35,720 nucleotides of DNA from Actinomycetota bacterium (GTDB taxonomy: Bacteria; Actinomycetota; Actinomycetes; Mycobacteriales; Micromonosporaceae), in assembly GCA_005885555.1 (NCBI GenBank), contig VAWN01000093.1, positions 1 to 35,720 of the forward strand, read 5' to 3'. The position numbers and the translations under genes are program-made. The notes under the pieces are model-generated. The model saw only the letters and a list, made by a program, of their open reading frames with translations, did not search any database and was not told the origin of the DNA. Positions within the stretch are counted from its first letter, which is position 1. The number at the start of each line of letters is the position of its first letter. Of the stretch, positions 22,822-30,744 are shown one piece after another.

Positions 22822-24513
22822 TTGGCGAACAAGGTAATGGCAGCGAACGGATCCTCCACGGCCGGCAATGCCAAGAAGTGTGACGTGGTGGTTCTCGGGT
22901 CGGGCCTGGGTGGCTCGATCACGGCGGCGATCCTGGCCCGCCAGGGGGCCAAGGTGGTGCTGATCGACGCCGGTCACCACCCGCGTTTCGCGGTCGGCGA
23001 GTCGATGATTCCGCAGCTGGTGGAATGGCTGCACTGTATAGCGCTCCGGTACGACGTACCGGAGGTCAGGTACCTGCTGGACATCAAGTCGATCACCAAG
23101 CACATCGGCGCGCACCACGGCAAGAAGCAGCACTTCGGGTTCGTCAAGCACGACGTGGGTCGGGAGCCCAACCCGCGCGAGGCGGCGATGTTCGCCATTC
23201 CCAAGTCGCTGACCGAGGCGGGGCACCTGTTCCGGCAGGACACCGACGCCTTCTACCTCAACGTGGCCGCCAGGTACGGCGCCCTGGTACGCCAGGACTG
23301 GCGCGCGACCGACCTGGACTTCGACGACGACGGGGTGACCGTGACCGGGCACAACGGCGAGGTCTTCCGCACGCGGTTCCTCATTGACGCCAGCGGATAC
23401 CGTTCTCCGCTCGCGCAAAAGTTCGACCTGCGTGAGAACCCGCCGCGGTTCAAGCACCACGCGCGCTCGATATTCACCCACTACGTGGGCATCAAGCGAT
23501 TCGACGACGTATGCCCGTTCCCGGAGCCGTACCGGCCGCCGGCGCCCTTCCACAACGGAACGCTGCACCACATGATCGACCGGGGCTGGTTCTGGATCAT
23601 CCCGTTCGACAACTACAAGGACTCCAAGAACCCGGTGTGCAGCGTCGGTCTGACCATCGACACGCGTACCTACCCCAAGCCGACCGACATGGGCCCGGAG
23701 GAGGAGTTCCAGTCGTTCCTCGACAAGTACCCGGCGATCAAGCGGCAGTTCGCCGACGCGAGCCGGATCCGCGAGTGGGTGTCCACGGACCGGCTGCAGT
23801 ACTCGTCGAAGCAGACCGTCGGGTACCGCTGGTGCCTCATGTCCCATGCGGCCGGGTTCCTCGACCCGCTGTACTCGCGCGGGCTGGCGAACACCTTCGA
23901 GGTTGTCGACGCGCTGTGCACCCGGGTGCTCCAGTCGCTGCGCGACGACGATTTCTCGGTGGACCGGTACGAGTACGTCGAACGCCTCGAACGCGGCCTG
24001 CTCAGCTACAACGACGACATCGTCAACGCCTCGTACATCTCGTTCGGGCATTTCCGGTTGTGGAGCGCGGTGTTCAAGGTCTGGGCGAGCTTCACGACGC
24101 CGTCCACGATGCGGCTGATCCGGGCCCGGCAGAATTTCGCGATCGACGGCGACGACCGTCACTTCAGCGACCTGGAGAAGTCGCCGCACACCGGCTTGTG
24201 GTGGCCGGACAGTGACGGTTTCAAGAAGCTCTTCGACATCACCGTGGAAACGTGCGAGAAGTACGAGGTCGGTGAGCTCGACGGCGACCAGGCAGCCGAT
24301 GTCGTGTTCCAGGCGATTCGCGACTGCGACGTGGTGAACACGCCGTTCGGATGGAAGGACGAGCACCAGACGTACTTCGCGCCGACCACCCCCCAGATGA
24401 TGAAGTTCATGTGGTGGGCGAACACGCAGGCGCCGCCGGAAATGAAGGAGCTCGGGCGCGCCATGCTCACCGGAATGGTGAAGTCCGGACTACGCGGCAA
24501 GAAGGCCGGATGA
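22822..24513 (+). CDS. FAD-dependent halogenase
   Basis: 563 residues, flavin-dependent halogenase of the type found in aromatic polyketide clusters (CtcP group). Motifs: GSGLGGS (26-32, FAD), GESMIP (59-64), the halogenase signature WFWIIP (256-261, WxWxIP, which prevents ordinary monooxygenation) and FLDPLYSRG (346-354), which matches the Fx-Px-Sx-G motif. It oxidises chloride or bromide with FADH2 and oxygen and directs the hypohalous acid to an electron-rich aromatic ring. A TTG start (22822) behind GGAAGGGGAG is preferred; ATG 22837 is the alternative. First gene of the tailoring operon, just after the flavin reductase. The halide and the position on the ring cannot be read from sequence. 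Confidence 0.93.
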   Translation: MANKVMAANGSSTAGNAKKCDVVVLGSGLGGSITAAILARQGAKVVLIDAGHHPRFAVGESMIPQLVEWLHCIALRYDVPEVRYLLDIKSITKHIGAHHGKKQHFGFVKHDVGREPNPREAAMFAIPKSLTEAGHLFRQDTDAFYLNVAARYGALVRQDWRATDLDFDDDGVTVTGHNGEVFRTRFLIDASGYRSPLAQKFDLRENPPRFKHHARSIFTHYVGIKRFDDVCPFPEPYRPPAPFHNGTLHHMIDRGWFWIIPFDNYKDSKNPVCSVGLTIDTRTYPKPTDMGPEEEFQSFLDKYPAIKRQFADASRIREWVSTDRLQYSSKQTVGYRWCLMSHAAGFLDPLYSRGLANTFEVVDALCTRVLQSLRDDDFSVDRYEYVERLERGLLSYNDDIVNASYISFGHFRLWSAVFKVWASFTTPSTMRLIRARQNFAIDGDDRHFSDLEKSPHTGLWWPDSDGFKKLFDITVETCEKYEVGELDGDQAADVVFQAIRDCDVVNTPFGWKDEHQTYFAPTTPQMMKFMWWANTQAPPEMKELGRAMLTGMVKSGLRGKKAG

Positions 24514-24554
24514 CGGGTTGCCAACCGTCGCAGGTATCGACCGGAAGAGGGCAG

Positions 24555-26102
24555 ATGGACACGTTGGACGCGGACGTCATCGTCGTCGGGGCCGGTCCCA
24601 CCGGCCTCATGCTGGCTGGCGAGCTGCGGCTGGCCGGGCTGTCGGCGGTCGTGGTCGACAAGCTGACCGAGCCGATGCGGCAGTCCCGGGCGCTGGGCTT
24701 CTCGGCCCGTACCATCGAGGAGTTCGACCAGCGCGGCCTGCTGCCGAAGTTCGGCGGCCTGGAGACCATCCCGATCGGGCACTTCGGCGGCCTGCCGATC
24801 GACTACCGGATCATTGAGGGCGGCAACTTCGGCGTACGCGGGGTGCCGCAGTCGCTGACCGAGGGCATCCTCGCCGAGTGGGCGCTCGGCCTCGGCGCCC
24901 GGCTGCACCGCGGGTACGAGGTCGTGGGGCTGGACGCCGGAGAGGACGTCGTGGCGGTACGGGTCGCCACGCCGGACGGCCTCCGGGACCTGCGGGCTGC
25001 GTACGTCGTCGGCTGCGACGGCGCCCGCAGCGCGGTACGCCGGCTGTCCGGAATCGACTTCCCGGGCACTGACGCGGGCATCGAGATGCTGCTCGCCGAC
25101 GTGGCCGGGTGCGGGCTGCGGATCCGGCCCACCGGCGAGGTCGGGCCGGGCGGAATGGTCGTCGTCCTGCCGCTGGGCCCGAACGTCCAGCGGGTGGTGG
25201 TCTTCGAGCGGGCCGCCGGGGTCCGGGGGACCCACGAACCGCCGTCGTTCGAGGAGGTCGCCGACGCGTACCAGCGGGTGACCGGCGAGGACATCCACGC
25301 CGGTACGCCCGTGTGGACCAGCTTCTTCACCGACGCCAGCAGGCAGGCCCGCGAGTACCGGCGGGGGCGGGTATTCCTGGCCGGCGACGCGGCACACATC
25401 CACCTGCCGATCGGCGCCCAGGGCATCAGCGCGGGGCTGGGCGACGCGGTCAACCTCGGGTGGAAGCTCGCCGCGGAGCAGCACGGCCACGCCCCGGCCG
25501 GGCTGCTCGACACGTACTGCACCGAGCGGTACCCGGTCGGCGCGCGCGTCGTCGCGAACACGCTCGCCCAGCGGTCGCTGTACCTCGGCGGCCCGCCGAT
25601 GCAGCCGATGCTCGACGTGTTCGCCGAGCTGGTGGCGTACCCGCAGGTACAGCGTCACCTGGTCGGCATGGTGACCGGGCTGGACATCCGGTACGACGTC
25701 GGCCCGGGCGGGCACCCCTTGCTCGGCCGCCGGCTGCCCAAGCACGACCTGCTGGTCGGCGAACGCAAGACGACCACGTACGACCTGCTGGGGACCGGCC
25801 GGGCCGTACTGCTCGACCTGGACGACGACGCGGAGCTGCGGGGGATCGCCGCCGCCTGGTCCGACCGGGTGGACACGGTCACCGCGTCACGGCACGACCC
25901 GACCGCCCCGCCGGCCAGCCTGCTGGTCCGCCCGGACGGGTACGTCGCCTGGGTCCGGGCCGACGACGCCGGCCCGGACGAGCTGCGCGCCGCGCTCGCC
26001 CGCTGGTTCGGTCAGCCGCTTGACGCGGCGGGGGAGGCCGCGGCCGGTGGGCGCCGGTCGCCGCGACGTGACCGACCCCCGGGCCACGCGGCCCACCGCT
26101 GA
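24555..26102 (+). CDS. Second PgaE-like FAD-dependent hydroxylase
   Basis: 515 residues, class A flavoprotein monooxygenase closely parallel to the enzyme at 7024: VIVVGAGPTGLMLAGELRLA, ALGFSARTIEEFDQRGLLPK, GHFGGLPIDY, NFGVRGVPQSLTE, CDGARSAVRRLSG, FLAGDAAHIHLPIGAQG and MVTGLDIRYDVG. A basic tail of about 25 residues past the normal end (after FGQPLDAAG) has no counterpart in the first enzyme. The GD-motif region reads GAQG instead of GGQG. ATG 24555 follows GGAAGAGGG. Grouped with the halogenase and the two-domain ABM protein, it is likely a late tailoring hydroxylase or Baeyer-Villiger-type step in ring rearrangement; duplication from a PgaE ancestor is inferred. Confidence 0.88.
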   Translation: MDTLDADVIVVGAGPTGLMLAGELRLAGLSAVVVDKLTEPMRQSRALGFSARTIEEFDQRGLLPKFGGLETIPIGHFGGLPIDYRIIEGGNFGVRGVPQSLTEGILAEWALGLGARLHRGYEVVGLDAGEDVVAVRVATPDGLRDLRAAYVVGCDGARSAVRRLSGIDFPGTDAGIEMLLADVAGCGLRIRPTGEVGPGGMVVVLPLGPNVQRVVVFERAAGVRGTHEPPSFEEVADAYQRVTGEDIHAGTPVWTSFFTDASRQAREYRRGRVFLAGDAAHIHLPIGAQGISAGLGDAVNLGWKLAAEQHGHAPAGLLDTYCTERYPVGARVVANTLAQRSLYLGGPPMQPMLDVFAELVAYPQVQRHLVGMVTGLDIRYDVGPGGHPLLGRRLPKHDLLVGERKTTTYDLLGTGRAVLLDLDDDAELRGIAAAWSDRVDTVTASRHDPTAPPASLLVRPDGYVAWVRADDAGPDELRAALARWFGQPLDAAGEAAAGGRRSPRRDRPPGHAAHR

Positions 26103-26128
26103 CCCCGATCGCTGATGGAGGAACGGAC

Positions 26129-26824
26129 ATGCCCAGGATTTCCGCCCAGGACCAGTACCTCACCGTCGTCAACCTGTTCTCCACCGACGCCGCGGAGAAG
26201 CAGGCGCGCCTGATCGGTGCCATGCAGGAGATCGTCGACGCGGCGGCGTACCCCGGCTGGATCTCGAGTACGGTGCACACCGGCGTGGACCGGTTCGGCA
26301 CGGCGAACGTCATCCAGTGGCGCAGCGGGGAGGACCTTGAGGCGCGGTATGCCGGCGAGGAGTTCCGGCACCGCACCCTGCCGCTGTTCGGCGAGATGAC
26401 CACGTCGATCCGGTTGCTCCAGACCAACGTGGTGTACACCCAGCGCCGGGCCGGGCTCGGCGAGGTCACCGAGATCTCCCCGAACCGCCACGACCACACC
26501 GTGATCGAGGTCGTCGGTACCACGCCGGAGAACCTCGACGAGCTGGTCGACGCCCTCGGGGCGGGCCAGGAGTGGCTGTCCGAGGTGCCCGGGTACCGCT
26601 CGCACACCGTGCTGCGTGGGCTCGCCGCGCGCGGCCTCGACGGCGCGTTCGCGGTGACGTACTCGCAGTGGGACGGCAAGGCGGCGTACGACGCCTTCCG
26701 CGCACTACCCGACGCCGAGCGCTCCGCCGCCGCGCAGAAGTCCCAGGCGCGGCTGGACTCGGTGGCGACCGGCCGCGACTGGAACAGCTACCGGGTCGTA
26801 CACACCCGGTCCGCCGGGAACTGA
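26129..26824 (+). CDS. Two-domain ABM protein, AlpJ/JadG/GilOII-like ring-cleaving oxygenase
   Basis: 231 residues with two tandem ferredoxin-like ABM domains: residues 8-110 (YLTVVNLFSTDAAEKQARL, then the PGW turn) and about 118-225 (HTVIEVVGTTPENLDELV, then VPGYRSHTVLRG). Size and two-domain layout match AlpJ, JadG and GilOII, which open the angucycline B ring by C-C cleavage using reduced flavin, leading to kinamycin, jadomycin and gilvocarcin types. ATG 26129 sits behind GGAGGAACGGAC. It ends the tailoring operon and is convergent to the HxlR gene, with a long hairpin between. Function by resemblance only: an anthrone-oxygenase role remains possible. Confidence 0.75.
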   Translation: MPRISAQDQYLTVVNLFSTDAAEKQARLIGAMQEIVDAAAYPGWISSTVHTGVDRFGTANVIQWRSGEDLEARYAGEEFRHRTLPLFGEMTTSIRLLQTNVVYTQRRAGLGEVTEISPNRHDHTVIEVVGTTPENLDELVDALGAGQEWLSEVPGYRSHTVLRGLAARGLDGAFAVTYSQWDGKAAYDAFRALPDAERSAAAQKSQARLDSVATGRDWNSYRVVHTRSAGN

Positions 26825-26836
26825 CCGGGTGTGCCG

Positions 26837-26879
26837 CTCCCCGGCGCGCGACCCTGGCTCAGGGTCGGCCGCCGGGGAG
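26837..26879. terminator. Strong bidirectional terminator hairpin
   Basis: Two 20-nt arms (26837-26856 and 26860-26879) pair with one 2-nt mismatch around a GCT loop. The hairpin spans the space between the ABM stop (26824) and the end of the convergent HxlR gene, whose stop codon (26859) lies in the loop. Right boundary of the polyketide cluster. Confidence 0.8.
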
Positions 26880-27263
26880 CCGCTGTTGGGCGTCGTACCG
26901 CGTGCGCGCCTGCTCGATGCGGCCGAGGTTGGCGGTCGACCACTCGGCCAGCGTGGCGAACAGTGGCGCGAGGCTGCGGCCGAGGTCGCTGATCTCGTAC
27001 TCGACCCGGGGCGGTACCTCCGGGAAGTACGTACGCAGGACGAGCCCGTCGCGCTCCAGTTGGCGCAGTCGCTGGGTGAGCACCTTCGGCGTGATCGTGG
27101 TGATCCGCCGCTCCAGCTCGACGAAGCGCTGGCGGCCGTACTCGTTGAGTGCCCACAGGATCGGCGTGGTCCAGCGGCTGAACACGAGATCGACCACCGG
27201 GCCGATCGGGCACGCGTTCTCCGGGTGTACGGCCGTCGTCTTCGCAGTCGGGAGGACCGCCAT
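26859..27263 (-). CDS. HxlR-family transcriptional regulator
   Basis: 134 residues with the winged helix of the HxlR/DUF24 family: the redox-type N-terminal Cys in ENACPIGPVVDLVFSRWT, helix-turn-helix RFVELERRITTITPKVLTQR and wing RLRQLERDGLVLRTYF. These dimeric regulators usually control the neighbouring divergent gene in response to quinones, aldehydes or other electrophiles. ATG 27263 follows GAGGAGACAGC; the longer frame upstream is leader sequence. It is divergent from the MFS exporter at 27371, with a perfect 12-bp palindrome between them. A regulator of efflux sensing a quinone product is a sensible inference for a polyketide neighbour. Confidence 0.9.
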   Translation of the reverse strand: MAVLPTAKTTAVHPENACPIGPVVDLVFSRWTTPILWALNEYGRQRFVELERRITTITPKVLTQRLRQLERDGLVLRTYFPEVPPRVEYEISDLGRSLAPLFATLAEWSTANLGRIEQARTRYDAQQRLPGGRP

Positions 27264-27290
27264 GCTGTCTCCTCGGATAGCCACTTTCCT

Positions 27291-27302
27291 GTAGGTACCT
27301 AC
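27291..27302. promoter_or_regulatory. Palindromic candidate HxlR operator
   Basis: GTAGGTACCTAC is a perfect 12-bp palindrome lying between the divergent HxlR and MFS starts, and is followed directly by TATACC, so a bound dimer would cover both promoters. The site contains the tetranucleotide GTAC, common in this DNA, so part of its symmetry may be chance. Confidence 0.5.
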
Positions 27303-27370
27303 TATACCCGCGCTGATAGCGTGGCCGAAGTCGCTGGACAAGGCGCCTAAACCACATCGGGGAGTGAGTT

Positions 27371-28861
27371 ATGTCTGTTCCAGACGCCCTCGTCAGCCGG
27401 GGCCGGACCGCGCCGGAGGTCACCGCCGGTCCGCGCCACCCGGGCCTGATCCTGGCCTTCCTGTGCGTCGCCGGGTTCATGACGTTCCTGGACGTGTCAA
27501 TCGTCAACGTCGCGCTCCCGACCATCGAGCGCGGGCTGAACATCTCGGAGACCTATCTCCAGTACGTCGTCACCGCGTACGGCACTGTGCTCGGCGGGTT
27601 CCTGCTGCTGGGCGGCCGGCTGGCCGACACCGTCGGGCGCCGGCGCATCCTCCAGGCCGGGCTCGTGATCTTCGCGCTGGCCTCGCTGGTCGCCGGGCTC
27701 GCCCAAGGCTCGGTGATGCTGATCGTCGCCCGTGGGCTCCAGGGCCTCGGCTCGGCGTTCATCGCGCCCGCCGCGCTCAGCCTGCTGACCAACGTCTTCC
27801 CGGAAGGCCCCCAGCGGGCGCGGGCGCTCGGCATGTGGGGTGCGATCAGCGGCATCGCCTCGGTCGTCGGCGTCATCGCGGGCGGGCTGCTCACCGAGGG
27901 GCCCGGCTGGCGCTGGATCTTCTTCATCAACGTACCGATCGGGCTGGCCGCGGCGCTCCTCGCCCCGGCGATCGTCCCGGAGAGCCGCGCGGACGAACAG
28001 CGCCGCCGCTTCGACACGGTCGGCGCGATCGTCCTGACCGCCGGCCTCGTCCTGCTGATCTACACGCTGGGCCAGACGGTCACCGACGGGTGGACGTCAG
28101 CGCGTACGATCGTCAGCCTCGCCATCGTCGCGGTCCTGCTGCTGGTGTTCGTACTCATCGAGCGGCGTACCCGCGATCCGCTGATCCCGTTCGGGATCTT
28201 CCGGCTGCGGACACTGCGTACCGCCAACCTCACCGCGCTGCTGATGCTGGCCACGCTGGTGACGCTCTTCTTCTTCGCCAGCCTCTTCATGCAGCAGGTG
28301 CTGAACTACTCGCCGTTGCGTACCGGGCTGTCGTACGTGCCGCTGGCGATCATCGTGTCGGTCGGCGCGGGGGTCTCCTCGAAGCTCGTGACGAAGGTAC
28401 CCGGCAACCCGGTGCTGATCGCCGGTCTGCTGTTCACCACGGTCGGGCTGCTGATGCTGTGGCGCCTGCCGATCCACGCCGACTACCTCACCGACGTCCT
28501 ACCGGCGTTCCTGATCGGTGGCGTCGGGCTGGGCATGGCGTTCGTACCCCTCCAGGTGGCTGCGTTCGCGGGCGTGGACAAGCGCGACTCCGGCCTCGCC
28601 GCCGGTCTGATCAACACCAGCCAGGAGGCGGGCGGCGCGCTCGGCGTGGCGGTGGCGGCGACGATCGCGTTCAGCCGGATCCCGGGGCTGGTCGCGTGGG
28701 CGGGCAATGACCCCGTACGCATCGCGCAGGCGCGGGCCAGCGTCTTCCACGAGGCGTTCCTGATCGGGGCGTGCTTCGCGGTGGCCGCCGTCCTGGTGTC
28801 GCTGATGCTGCCCGTTATGCGTCCGGTCGCGCAGGGCGAGGCCCTACCGGTCGCCGCATGA
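27371..28861 (+). CDS. DHA2-family MFS drug/proton antiporter (14-helix)
   Basis: 496 residues with about 14 hydrophobic segments. Family motifs: the FMTFLDVSIVNVALPTIERG opening typical of EmrB/QacA transporters, GGRLADTVGRRRILQ between helices 2 and 3 (motif A), LGFGS-type motif C as RGLQGLGSAFIAPAAL, and SGLAAGLINTSQEAGGALGV late in the protein. It likely exports a hydrophobic compound in exchange for protons. ATG 27371 follows GGGGAGTGAG. It is divergent from the HxlR gene and its stop overlaps the next gene (ATGA at 28858-28861). Likely self-resistance for the angucycline or a general efflux pump. Confidence 0.92.
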   Translation: MSVPDALVSRGRTAPEVTAGPRHPGLILAFLCVAGFMTFLDVSIVNVALPTIERGLNISETYLQYVVTAYGTVLGGFLLLGGRLADTVGRRRILQAGLVIFALASLVAGLAQGSVMLIVARGLQGLGSAFIAPAALSLLTNVFPEGPQRARALGMWGAISGIASVVGVIAGGLLTEGPGWRWIFFINVPIGLAAALLAPAIVPESRADEQRRRFDTVGAIVLTAGLVLLIYTLGQTVTDGWTSARTIVSLAIVAVLLLVFVLIERRTRDPLIPFGIFRLRTLRTANLTALLMLATLVTLFFFASLFMQQVLNYSPLRTGLSYVPLAIIVSVGAGVSSKLVTKVPGNPVLIAGLLFTTVGLLMLWRLPIHADYLTDVLPAFLIGGVGLGMAFVPLQVAAFAGVDKRDSGLAAGLINTSQEAGGALGVAVAATIAFSRIPGLVAWAGNDPVRIAQARASVFHEAFLIGACFAVAAVLVSLMLPVMRPVAQGEALPVAA

Positions 28862-29259
28862 CCACCGTCACGCCGCTGGTGCTGCCCAGGACGGTCGAGC
28901 GCCTTCTGGCCGAGGAACACCTGGGGATCCTGACCACCTGCCGCGCGGATGGTTCGCCGCACGTGGCGCCGGTCCGGTTCACCTGGGACGGCCGGGCCGG
29001 ACTAGCGCGCGTGATGACGGTCCGGGACCGGCAGAAGGTACGCAACATCCGCGCGCATCCCGACCGGTGGGTCGCGCTGTGCCAGCTGATGGGGTACCGG
29101 TGGATCACGCTGGAGGGCCGGGCCACGGTGTCCGACGAACCTCGGCGGCTGGCCGAGGGGATCCGCCGGTACGCCCGGCGGTACGGGGCCCCGCCGCCCG
29201 ACCAGCCCGGCCTGGTCGTCATCGAGATCGCGGTGGACCGCCAGATGGGTCAGTACTGA
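28858..29259 (+). CDS. PPOX-class, probable F420-dependent oxidoreductase
   Basis: 133 residues, split beta-barrel of the pyridoxamine-phosphate-oxidase class: LLAEEHLGILTTCRADGSPH at the start, FTWDGRAGLARVMT, KVRNIRAHPDRWVALC and YRWITLEGRATV. Members of this size in actinomycetes are usually F420- or flavin-dependent reductases, some acting on quinones or polyketide intermediates. ATG 28858 overlaps the MFS stop, so it is cotranslated with the exporter and likely controlled by the HxlR protein. Cofactor preference is inferred; no residue in the sequence settles it. Confidence 0.85.
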   Translation: MTTVTPLVLPRTVERLLAEEHLGILTTCRADGSPHVAPVRFTWDGRAGLARVMTVRDRQKVRNIRAHPDRWVALCQLMGYRWITLEGRATVSDEPRRLAEGIRRYARRYGAPPPDQPGLVVIEIAVDRQMGQY

Positions 29260-29282
29260 CCCGACTCACGAGGGATCGGTGA

Positions 29283-30659
29283 ATGCTTACTCGCAGGAGG
29301 TTTCTCGGCGCCGGTGCGGCGGCGGTGAGCCTCGGCATGCTCCCGGGTCCCGCCGGCCCCGCCAGGAGCCGGGTGCCGTGGGACCGACTCGCGTGGCACC
29401 TCGCCGGGCAGCTCATCCGGCCCGGCGACACCGGGTACGCCATGGCCCGGCAGCTGGAGCTGGCCCAGTTCGACGGGGTCGGGCCGGCGGCCGTGGCGTA
29501 CTGCGCGGGTAGCGCGGACGTCTCGGTGGCGCTGCGGTTCGCGCAGGACAACCACCTGCCGGTCGCGGTACGCAGCGGGGGCGACAGCTACGGCGGGTAC
29601 TCCACGACAACGGGTCTGATCGTGGACGTGTCCCGGCTCGACACGGTGACGGTGGGGCAGCGCTCGGTGCGCCTGGGTCCCGGGGCGCTCAACGTCGACG
29701 TCCTCACCACCCTGGCACCGTACGGGCTGGTGGTCAGCGAGGGCGGGTGCGCCACGGTGGCGGCCGGCGGGTTCCTCCAGGGCGGCGGCTTCGGGTTCCT
29801 CACCCGTACCGTCGGGATGGCCTGCGACCGGCTCACCTCCGCCGAGGTCGTCCTGGCGGACGGTCGCGTGGTGACCGCCTCGGCAGATGAGCACAGCGAC
29901 CTGTTCTGGGCGGTCCGGGGCGGGGCGGCGGCAACTTCGGCGTGGTCACGTCGTTCACGGTCACACCGCGCGCCGGCGACCGGATGGCGACCGGATGGCG
30001 ACCGTAGTGCTGGCGTACCCGTACGACCAGGCGGTCGAGGTGCTCGACGGCGTCTCGCGGTGGATGGTCGACGCGCCCAGGACGATCGGCGGAGGTGCCT
30101 TCCTCGCCCAGCCGGACGCGGCACCGGGCAACCCGGCGGCCACCAGTGTCCTGCTCGCGTCGACGGGTACCGCGGCGGAGCTGTCCGCCGAGGTCGACCG
30201 GCTGGTCGCGGGCGCCGGTACGCCGCTTTCCCGGCAGGACGGCGTACAGACGTACCGCGACCTGATGATGGTGGTTTCGGCTGCGTGACCATGACGCAGG
30301 CGCAGTGCCACCGGTCGGGCAAGAGTGATCAGGGTCAGCTCGACCGGCCGGTGTACGGCGTCGAACGGACCCGGCTCGGCGCCACGCCCCTGCCCACCGG
30401 CGGCTGGGACCAGGTGGTCTCCGCGGCCACCGCGACGGACGAGGCCCGGGCGGCGGCGCGCCGGTGGGTGGGGCGCGGGTTCGCGACGGCCGACCCGTAC
30501 TCCATCGGGGAGAGCTACCAGAACTGGATGGACCCGGCGCTACCGGACTGGAAGGCGTCGTACTACGCGGAGAACTACCCGCGGCTGGCGCGGGTCAAGG
30601 CCGCGTACGACCCGCACCGGTTCTTCGCTTTCGCGCAAGGGATCGGCGCCGGCGACTGA
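29283..30659 (+). pseudogene. Berberine-bridge-enzyme-like FAD oxidase with compensating frame lesions
   Basis: Open for 458 codons but only two parts read as the family. Residues 1-220: a Tat-type signal (TRRRFLGAGAAAVSLGML), the FAD-binding VRSGGDSYGGYS and GGCATVAAGGFLQGGGFG with Cys156. The last 115 residues end in NYPRLARVKAAYDPHRFF. The middle is scrambled because of three lesions: one base missing near 29921-29930, an 11-bp tandem duplication at 29975-29996 and one base missing near 30275-30280. The net change is +9, so the frame is restored. Correct middle sequence exists in the other frames (NFGVVTSF from 29933; MATVVLAYPYD to VVS in 29998-30280). The usual covalent-flavin His is Asp101. 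Sequencing error in GC-rich DNA is possible for the single-base losses. Confidence 0.75.
29975..30004 (+). repeat. 11-bp tandem duplication inside the oxidase gene
   Basis: GGCGACCGGAT occurs at 29975-29985 and 29986-29996, followed by a partial third copy (GGCGACCG). Removing one copy joins RAGDR to MATVV as expected for the family, so the duplication is a secondary lesion. Confidence 0.85.
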
Positions 30660-30744
30660 GATCTGGGCGCGCCCGCTCACGGTGGTCTCCCCCCGACCGC
30701 CCGAGTGGGCCTGTGGCCGGCCACGCCCGCCGCCCGCGGAGCAG

